Part shown: positions 5,206 to 9,678 of the stretch, one piece after another
How positions within the stretch are numbered: position 1 is the first letter of the stretch
How the letters are laid out: each line of letters opens with the position of its first letter
NCBI GenBank assembly: GCA_025357775.1
Contig: JANXOQ010000259.1
Span: 1 to 9,678, forward strand
Origin: Ferruginibacter sp.
GTDB lineage: Bacteria; Bacteroidota; Bacteroidia; Chitinophagales; Chitinophagaceae
DNA length: 9,678 nucleotides
Direction: 5' to 3'
Translations under genes and position numbers: made by a program
Notes under the pieces: model-generated
The model's database searches: none
What the model was told of the DNA's origin: nothing
Seen by the model: only the letters and a program-made list of their open reading frames with translations

Positions 5206-7260
5206 CTATTTTACAAACCACCACCTTATACCAAACCTTATTACAAAAGCTTGTGTAGGATAATGAGGTGCTGCAAAATTATTATCTACAAAAGAGAAAC
5301 CGTTTGAAAAACTTGCAGTGTTTAAATTTTCAGCTCGTATATAAGTTGAAAAACTTTTTATCCTAAAATGAAAAAAAGCTGCAATATCTGGTTTGTTTTT
5401 TATCACTAAAGTATCTTGTGGTACAAACTGCCCAAGTAATGGAGAATAATTATTTGCTTTATATGGAGTATAATATCTTATTTCTAAACCAGTACTAATT
5501 TTTAAATTTTTATATAAACTTCCTTCATATGCTATTCTACTTCTTGTAAAAAGCAATGGTACTTTTATGGGAGCAGCATTATCAGTTTGCTGCAAAGTAG
5601 CATCTGCGTAATAATATATATTTTTCTTAAGCTTAATTTTTTTTGATGCAAAAAATTGCAATAAATTAATTGGTTTACTATATTGGGCAATCCCTTTAAA
5701 ATTTTTAAAATATGAATAGTTTGTAATTAGAAAATTATTAAACCCGATACGCAAAATAGCGTTGTTAGAAGTAGCACCAAAAGATGTTATGTTTTCTTTA
5801 CTAAAACTATTTACATTACCTAAATTAAAACTTGAGCGATTATCAAATATAAAAGAAGGGGTTCTATTTACATTACTAAAATAAACATCTACTATTCCAA
5901 ATTTTTTGTTTAAGTACCGACTTACACTTGCTTGTACATTATAATCACCACTATTCAACCCATTAGCAAATAACTCCCCTTTCAGCATTAAATCCCATAA
6001 TTTATTTCTAGTACGATTTCTATATTCACTATGTAATGCTATGTTATAAAAATTATAATCTCCTTTACTGGTATTGCATAGTAAGTTTTCAAGCGTTACA
6101 CCTGCCATGAAGTATTGAGAAGTATTTTTTGTATCTGGAAATTGAGTAAAAGAGAAATCATTTTTTATAATACTCCATTTTTCAAATAGGTTAAAACTAT
6201 CTCTTTGCCCCCTTATTATTGGAAGGATGGTATCATAATAATTTTTATAAAAAGTACTATCTGCTTTAGAATCAATAAAATTATAGGTATTGGTATTTAA
6301 AGTGAGTGTATGTTGTATTCGTAATTTAGGATAAAATAAATAATCTGTTGTGCTATCATTTATAGCAATAGAATCTTTTTTACCAAGGTCATAACTTTGC
6401 CTTAAAAAAAATATACTTTCTTTGTATACGTTTCCAGTATTTACATTAGATTGAAATGGATTAAATCCAGATTTTTGTGCGTTCCCAAGGTTGACATTTA
6501 TAGCGAACCTGCTACTTTTATTTGCATCAAGCAAAAGCGAATCGTTAGTAATCCCTCCATTTTCAGAGGCTTTTATAGAGTTTGATATGATAACAAAAGA
6601 ACTGTTGTATCTTTTTCTTTTGCCTGCGTATGAGCCAAAAAAACGTACATTGTTGTGTATTGTATTTTGATTTACAAAAAAACCTGGTGCATTTATAAGT
6701 CTATATTCAAAACCAAAGTTCATGTTTGGTTTAGGGCTTTGTGTATGCAAAGCTTGTATCATTTGCTCTTTGCCCCCCGCAAGCTGGTATGCTAGCATTG
6801 AAAAAGGACCTGTAACTTTATAAAATTTTGTATTTTCTAAGCTGTACCTGTATACATCAAAAGCATGAAAACCTGCATCCCAACCTGGCTTTGCTAAAGG
6901 TTTAAATATTAACGAAAAAGCAGCTGCTCCATTATTACCCAAATATTGATAAGAAGACGGTACACTATAATATTTATCAAAATCATTTACCGATGAATCT
7001 AGTGGTTGTTTTCTTAAAGAATCCATAAACCGAAAACTAACATTTATAGAATCTGCTAAATCGTCTCGCCTTTCAAAGCCAAGCGTATCTAATTTATTAT
7101 TCCCTTTTTTCTTTGATGTGTCAGTACTTTTTTTTGAATAAACATTACTAGAACCTTGAGAAAAATTTCCAAGCCTGTCTCTTAATATAGAAGTAGGGTC
7201 TTGGCAAAATGCAAGCACCGTTATTAGATTAAAAACAAGGAATACAAATAATATTTTCAT
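5206..7260 (-). CDS. Putative outer-membrane porin (Bacteroidota Porin_10-like)
   Basis: A 684-residue predicted outer-membrane beta-barrel. A signal peptide covers residues 1-19 (MKILFVFLVF, then AFCQD). A low-complexity, Ser/Lys-rich segment at 32-60 follows. From about residue 100 the protein shows repeated amphipathic strands with alternating hydrophobic residues and aromatic girdles, such as NMNFGFEYRLINAPGFFVNQ (179-198) and the terminal AFVIRFGIRWWFVK, whose aromatic C-terminal strand looks like a BAM recognition signal. The length and overall pattern match the 'putative porin' family (PF14121-like) widespread in Bacteroidota. The transported solute is unknown. It follows the purine-nucleoside phosphorylase gene by 129 bp on the same strand, an order I remember from other Chitinophagaceae, so cotranscription is possible. 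The FAFC-like region before Q20 is not a good lipobox (Phe at -1), so it is not called a lipoprotein. Confidence 0.8.
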   Translation of the reverse strand: MKILFVFLVFNLITVLAFCQDPTSILRDRLGNFSQGSSNVYSKKSTDTSKKKGNNKLDTLGFERRDDLADSINVSFRFMDSLRKQPLDSSVNDFDKYYSVPSSYQYLGNNGAAAFSLIFKPLAKPGWDAGFHAFDVYRYSLENTKFYKVTGPFSMLAYQLAGGKEQMIQALHTQSPKPNMNFGFEYRLINAPGFFVNQNTIHNNVRFFGSYAGKRKRYNSSFVIISNSIKASENGGITNDSLLLDANKSSRFAINVNLGNAQKSGFNPFQSNVNTGNVYKESIFFLRQSYDLGKKDSIAINDSTTDYLFYPKLRIQHTLTLNTNTYNFIDSKADSTFYKNYYDTILPIIRGQRDSFNLFEKWSIIKNDFSFTQFPDTKNTSQYFMAGVTLENLLCNTSKGDYNFYNIALHSEYRNRTRNKLWDLMLKGELFANGLNSGDYNVQASVSRYLNKKFGIVDVYFSNVNRTPSFIFDNRSSFNLGNVNSFSKENITSFGATSNNAILRIGFNNFLITNYSYFKNFKGIAQYSKPINLLQFFASKKIKLKKNIYYYADATLQQTDNAAPIKVPLLFTRSRIAYEGSLYKNLKISTGLEIRYYTPYKANNYSPLLGQFVPQDTLVIKNKPDIAAFFHFRIKSFSTYIRAENLNTASFSNGFSFVDNNFAAPHYPTQAFVIRFGIRWWFVK

Positions 7261-7315
7261 TTAATTTACTGAGTACATTTAAAATCGTAGCACTGCATTT
7301 AAAGGGCTGCCAACC

Positions 7316-7360
7316 TTCCAACCTATAATTTACTTTTAAATTTTTTTACAATGGTTGGAA
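7316..7360. repeat. Inverted repeat between phosphorylase and porin genes
   Basis: TTCCAACC (7316-7323) and GGTTGGAA (7353-7360) are perfect 8-bp complements with a 29-nt A/T-rich loop, in the 129-bp gap between the two minus-strand genes. It could be a weak stem in the transcript or a binding site. It lacks a proper U-tract, so I do not call it a terminator. Confidence 0.35.
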
Positions 7361-7389
7361 ACAATTGAACAATTTTAAATGTATCCAAT

Positions 7390-8211
7390 TTACAACTGAG
7401 CCACTAGTTCTTTAAAAATATGAGTAAGTTTTGGCTCGGCATCTTTTGCCGCTTGTAGTACTTCTTCATGTGTAATAGTATTTTCTTCATCTCTAATACC
7501 AAGGTCGGTTATTACGCTCATAGCAAATACGGGCAAGCCCATGTGTACAGCTGCAATTACTTCTTGTACTGTACTCATTCCCACAGCGTCGCCACCGAGT
7601 GTTGCTAGCATTTTATACTCGGCACGAGTTTCAAACGTAGGCCCAGTAACGCCAATGTACACACCTTGTTTTAATTCAAACGCTGCTTCTACAGCTATAT
7701 TTTTTACTTTAGCAATTAAGTATTTTTTATAAGGTTCACTCATATCAGGAAAGCGAGCCCCAAATGCCGCTTCATTTTTTCCTATTAATGGGTTTATTGT
7801 AAGCTGGCTAATATGGTCTGTAATAATCATTAAGTCTCCCACTTTAAATCCTTTTTGCATGCCACCAGCCGCATTGCTAATGAGCAATGTTTGTATGCCT
7901 AAATATTTCATTACTCTAATAGGAAAAACTACTTCTTCAACAGAATACCCTTCATAATAATGAAAACGACCAGCCATGGCTACAACTTTTTTACCTCCCA
8001 ATTCCCCTAAAATTAATTTACCACTATGCCCTTCCACAGTGCTTACAGGAAAGTTTGGTATTTCACTATAAGGTATTTCTTGTTCGATATTTATTTCACT
8101 TGTAAAACTTCCTAAGCCACTCCCAAGCACTATTCCAACTATTGGTGTAGCTTTATATAAATTTTTAATATAAGAAACTGCTGCTTCTATTTTTTGTAAA
8201 ACTGTAGACAT
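7390..8211 (-). CDS. punA: Purine-nucleoside phosphorylase, trimeric class I (PNP/MTAP family)
   Basis: Cytoplasmic purine salvage enzyme: purine (deoxy)nucleoside plus phosphate gives free base plus (deoxy)ribose-1-phosphate. The 273-residue length is normal for the class I trimer. Seen: the phosphate loop GIVLGSGLG (26-34, S31), STVEGHSG (H62), GRFHYYEGY (R82, H84), the family signature ISNAAGGMQKG (111-121), base-pocket GPTFETRAEY (F193, E194), GMSTVQEVIAA (M212, S213) and THEEVL (H248). A gapless alignment with human PNP from M219 onward puts D236 (SVITDLG) at human N243. That residue chooses 6-oxopurines as Asn, and the human N243D change allows adenosine. The ATG at 8211 gives a normal N terminus. 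Upstream is a TAnnTTTG box at 8277-8284. Substrate range (inosine/guanosine versus adenosine or methylthioadenosine) is therefore uncertain, though the fold and overall chemistry are clear. Confidence 0.93.
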   Translation of the reverse strand: MSTVLQKIEAAVSYIKNLYKATPIVGIVLGSGLGSFTSEINIEQEIPYSEIPNFPVSTVEGHSGKLILGELGGKKVVAMAGRFHYYEGYSVEEVVFPIRVMKYLGIQTLLISNAAGGMQKGFKVGDLMIITDHISQLTINPLIGKNEAAFGARFPDMSEPYKKYLIAKVKNIAVEAAFELKQGVYIGVTGPTFETRAEYKMLATLGGDAVGMSTVQEVIAAVHMGLPVFAMSVITDLGIRDEENTITHEEVLQAAKDAEPKLTHIFKELVAQL

Positions 8212-8529
8212 GAAAAATTTTAAACTGAATTGTTGATAAATTAATTTATTGATTTATTACAAATTTGATGTTATGACAAAAATACGTTCTTTCATTTATT
8301 TATAAAAATTGATGTACAGTATTTAACATTAAGTAATGCTAGCTTACATTAAAAGTTAATAGGTTATATGTTACACTAAAAAAATAAATAAATTTTGAAA
8401 AAGGAAATGGCTAAAACATGCTAATACTATACTTAAATGAAAGTAAAAAATACAGTACTTCTAGCATTTTTTTTACATTCTTATGTATATTGCAATCGAA
8501 ATATAACAAATTAAAACTACCAAACACAT
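8212..8529. other. Divergent intergenic region between phosphorylase and exonuclease genes
   Basis: A 318-bp, very A/T-rich gap. It holds the phosphorylase -7 box candidate at 8277-8284. For the plus-strand exonuclease only imperfect boxes are visible: TAAATTTT at 8389-8396 and TATATTGC at 8487-8494, neither with a convincing -33. No gene, RNA or terminator is supported. A short plus-strand reading frame from 8418 overlaps the exonuclease gene and looks random. Confidence 0.5.
8277..8284 (-). promoter_or_regulatory. Probable -7 box for the purine-nucleoside phosphorylase gene
   Basis: On the minus strand this reads TATTTTTG, an exact TAnnTTTG. It would start a transcript with a leader of roughly 55-60 nt. 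No clear TTG/TTTG -33 element was found at the expected distance, so the call rests on one box. Confidence 0.4.
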
Positions 8530-9303
8530 ATGTTACAGCTAATTCGTCCCATTGCATTTATAGACTTAGAAACAACTGGTGTTACCATATCTACAGATAG
8601 AATTGTAGAACTAGCTATTGTAAAAATAATGCCTGATGGTACAAGAATTGCAAAGCGTAGATTGGTAAATCCACAAATGCCTATTCCACAAGTAACAAGC
8701 GATATACATGGCATTACAGATGATATGGTAAAGGATGCACCTACCTTCAAACAAATGTCAAACGAAATAAAACAATTTTTAGACAACTGCGACCTTGGAG
8801 GCTACAACAGCAATAGGTTTGATATACCATTATTGATGGAAGAATTTATAAGAGCAGAAGTAGATATTGACTTTACTACACGAAAAATGGTAGATGTACA
8901 ACATATTTTTTACAGCATGCAGCCTCGTACGCTCGGTGCAGCATATCAATTTTTTTGTAATAAAGAATTAATTAATGCACATAGCGCAGAAGCAGATATA
9001 AATGCAACTATAGAAGTGTTAGAGGCACAGTTGGAAAAATATGATAAACTTGGCACAACAATAGAATCTATACTTGGACACATTGGCGAAGATAAAATTA
9101 TAGATTATGCCCGCAGATTTGTATATAACGAAAAAGGGGAAGAAGTATTTAATTTTGGTAAATATAAAAATAACACTATTAATTATGTTTTTAAAAAAGA
9201 CCCTCAATATTATGATTGGATGATGAAAGGTGATTTTCCTATGCACACAAAAAAGAAATTAACGGAACTTTTTAACAAAGCATTGTTAAAAAATAATTTA
9301 TAA
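8530..9303 (+). CDS. DEDDh 3'-5' exonuclease (DnaQ-like) with C-terminal DUF3820-like domain
   Basis: A 257-residue predicted nuclease. The N-terminal 170 residues are a DnaQ/RNase T-type exonuclease with all DEDDh residues: D12 and E14 in FIDLETTG (Exo I), D98 in GYNSNRFDIPLL (Exo II), H151 and D156 in HSAEADINAT (Exo III). VTSDIHGITDDMV (55-67) is also typical of the family. The C-terminal 50 residues (FNFGKYKNNTINYVFKKDPQ, then YYDWMMKGDFP) resemble the small DUF3820 module (FGKYKG...YxxW...FP) found on many Bacteroidota exonucleases. There is no polymerase III alpha or PHP domain, so it is a stand-alone exonuclease acting on DNA or RNA ends; it may proofread, repair or process RNA. The ATG at 8530 places Exo I at the usual distance. 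The glycosyltransferase gene follows after 79 bp on the same strand. Confidence 0.9.
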   Translation: MLQLIRPIAFIDLETTGVTISTDRIVELAIVKIMPDGTRIAKRRLVNPQMPIPQVTSDIHGITDDMVKDAPTFKQMSNEIKQFLDNCDLGGYNSNRFDIPLLMEEFIRAEVDIDFTTRKMVDVQHIFYSMQPRTLGAAYQFFCNKELINAHSAEADINATIEVLEAQLEKYDKLGTTIESILGHIGEDKIIDYARRFVYNEKGEEVFNFGKYKNNTINYVFKKDPQYYDWMMKGDFPMHTKKKLTELFNKALLKNNL

Positions 9304-9321
9304 TAAGCAGCATTAATTATA

Positions 9322-9343
9322 TTAATTCTCTCTTTAATTCTCT
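9322..9343 (+). repeat. Tandem direct repeat upstream of the glycosyltransferase gene
   Basis: TTAATTCTCT occurs at 9322-9331 and again at 9334-9343, a 12-bp period, in the 79-bp gap after the exonuclease gene. It may be a chance A/T-rich duplication or part of a leader or regulatory region. No function can be assigned. Confidence 0.3.
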
Positions 9344-9382
9344 TAAGTATTACTATTTCTAAAAATAAATACAATAAACAAA

Positions 9383-9678
9383 TTGGATAAAATAGTTATC
9401 ATACCAACTTATAATGAAAAAGAAAATATTGAAGTAATCATTGAAAAAGTAATGATGTTGCCAACTATTTTTCATGTATTAATAATAGATGATGGCTCAC
9501 CAGATGGAACTGCAGCAATTGTAAAATCTTTATTTGCAAAATACCCAAACAAATTATATTTAGAAGAGCGAAAAGGTAAACTTGGGCTAGGTACGGCTTA
9601 CATACATGGATTTAAGTGGGCGCTAAAAAATAATTATAAATTTATTTGCGAAATGGATGCAGATTTTTCGCATAATCC
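9383..9678 (+). CDS. Polyprenol-phosphate mannosyltransferase-like GT2 enzyme (5' part, cut by window end)
   Basis: The first 98 codons of a family 2 glycosyltransferase related to dolichol/polyprenol-phosphate mannose synthase, which moves a sugar from GDP-mannose (or a similar donor) to a polyprenyl-phosphate carrier at the inner membrane. Seen: DKIVIIPTYNEKENIEVI (nucleotide-binding start), VLIIDDGSPDGTAAIV with the donor-binding Asp pair, ERKGKLGLGTAYIHGFKWAL and EMDADFSHNP, the metal-binding DxD and acceptor loop, all in the order typical of DPM1-like enzymes. The frame has no ATG between an upstream TAA (9344-9346) and the conserved start. TTG at 9383 is the best initiation codon because it puts the hydrophobic beta-strand at residue 4. 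The 3' end lies beyond the window, so a C-terminal membrane domain cannot be judged. Confidence 0.87.
   Translation, partial: MDKIVIIPTYNEKENIEVIIEKVMMLPTIFHVLIIDDGSPDGTAAIVKSLFAKYPNKLYLEERKGKLGLGTAYIHGFKWALKNNYKFICEMDADFSHN

Noticed and set aside
7201..7206. Possible lipobox cysteine (C19) in the porin signal peptide
   Set aside because: Phe at position -1 does not fit the lipobox, and the product is a predicted beta-barrel, so ordinary signal peptidase cleavage before Gln is more likely.
8418..8600. 60-codon plus-strand frame upstream of and overlapping the exonuclease
   Set aside because: No domain or sensible composition, and it overlaps the exonuclease in another frame. The exonuclease start at 8530 is well placed.
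8517..9246. Minus-strand frames opposite the exonuclease (8517-8786 and 9019-9246)
   Set aside because: Antisense to an intact DEDDh exonuclease with all catalytic residues; no independent evidence for a gene.
1..9678. CRISPR array, IS element, tRNA/rRNA, toxin-antitoxin or phage module
   Set aside because: No regularly spaced repeats, transposase, cloverleaf-like segment or phage structural gene was seen. The S24 repressor alone is not enough to call a prophage.

Overview
The window looks like ordinary chromosomal DNA from a member of the Bacteroidota, most likely close to the Chitinophagaceae. Four things point there: the strongly AT-rich composition, promoters of the TTG / TAnnTTTG type, weak or absent Shine-Dalgarno sequences, and protein types typical of the phylum (a Porin_10-like 'putative porin', an XRE-S24 regulator with a KAAAGY-type cleavage region, and an exonuclease with a C-terminal DUF3820-like domain). 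No IS element, phage structural gene, CRISPR array, tRNA or rRNA was seen.

Left part (1-3342, all minus strand): a secreted class C beta-lactamase-like serine hydrolase, then a SpoU-family 23S rRNA 2'-O-methyltransferase (RlmB-like, GTG start), then a hydroxymethylglutaryl-CoA lyase. Gaps are only 33 and 20 bp, so they can be read as one transcript. Two degenerate copies of a short G/C-rich repeat lie in opposite orientation at the junction of the last two genes. One is read in frame near the N terminus of the lyase and the other in frame at the C terminus of the methyltransferase.

Middle part (3343-5205, plus strand): a 302-bp divergent intergenic region, a LexA/CI-type self-cleaving repressor candidate (HTH plus S24 peptidase), and a single-stranded DNA-binding protein. 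The repressor promoter sits inside a 38-bp imperfect palindrome made of two copies of ACTAA-N5-TTAGT, with the -7 box exactly between them. This strongly suggests autoregulation. With ssb next door, a DNA-damage-type response is a reasonable but unproven reading. A strong bidirectional terminator (5132-5166) separates ssb from the convergent porin gene.

Right part (5206-9678): purine-nucleoside phosphorylase followed by a putative outer-membrane porin on the minus strand. Divergently on the plus strand lie a DEDDh 3'-5' exonuclease and the first 98 codons of a polyprenol-phosphate mannosyltransferase-like GT2 enzyme, cut by the window edge and apparently using a TTG start.

I do not see a clearly undescribed multi-gene system. 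The best leads are the symmetric double operator of the S24 repressor, the repeat pair that has entered two coding ends, and an Asp at the base-specificity position of the purine-nucleoside phosphorylase.
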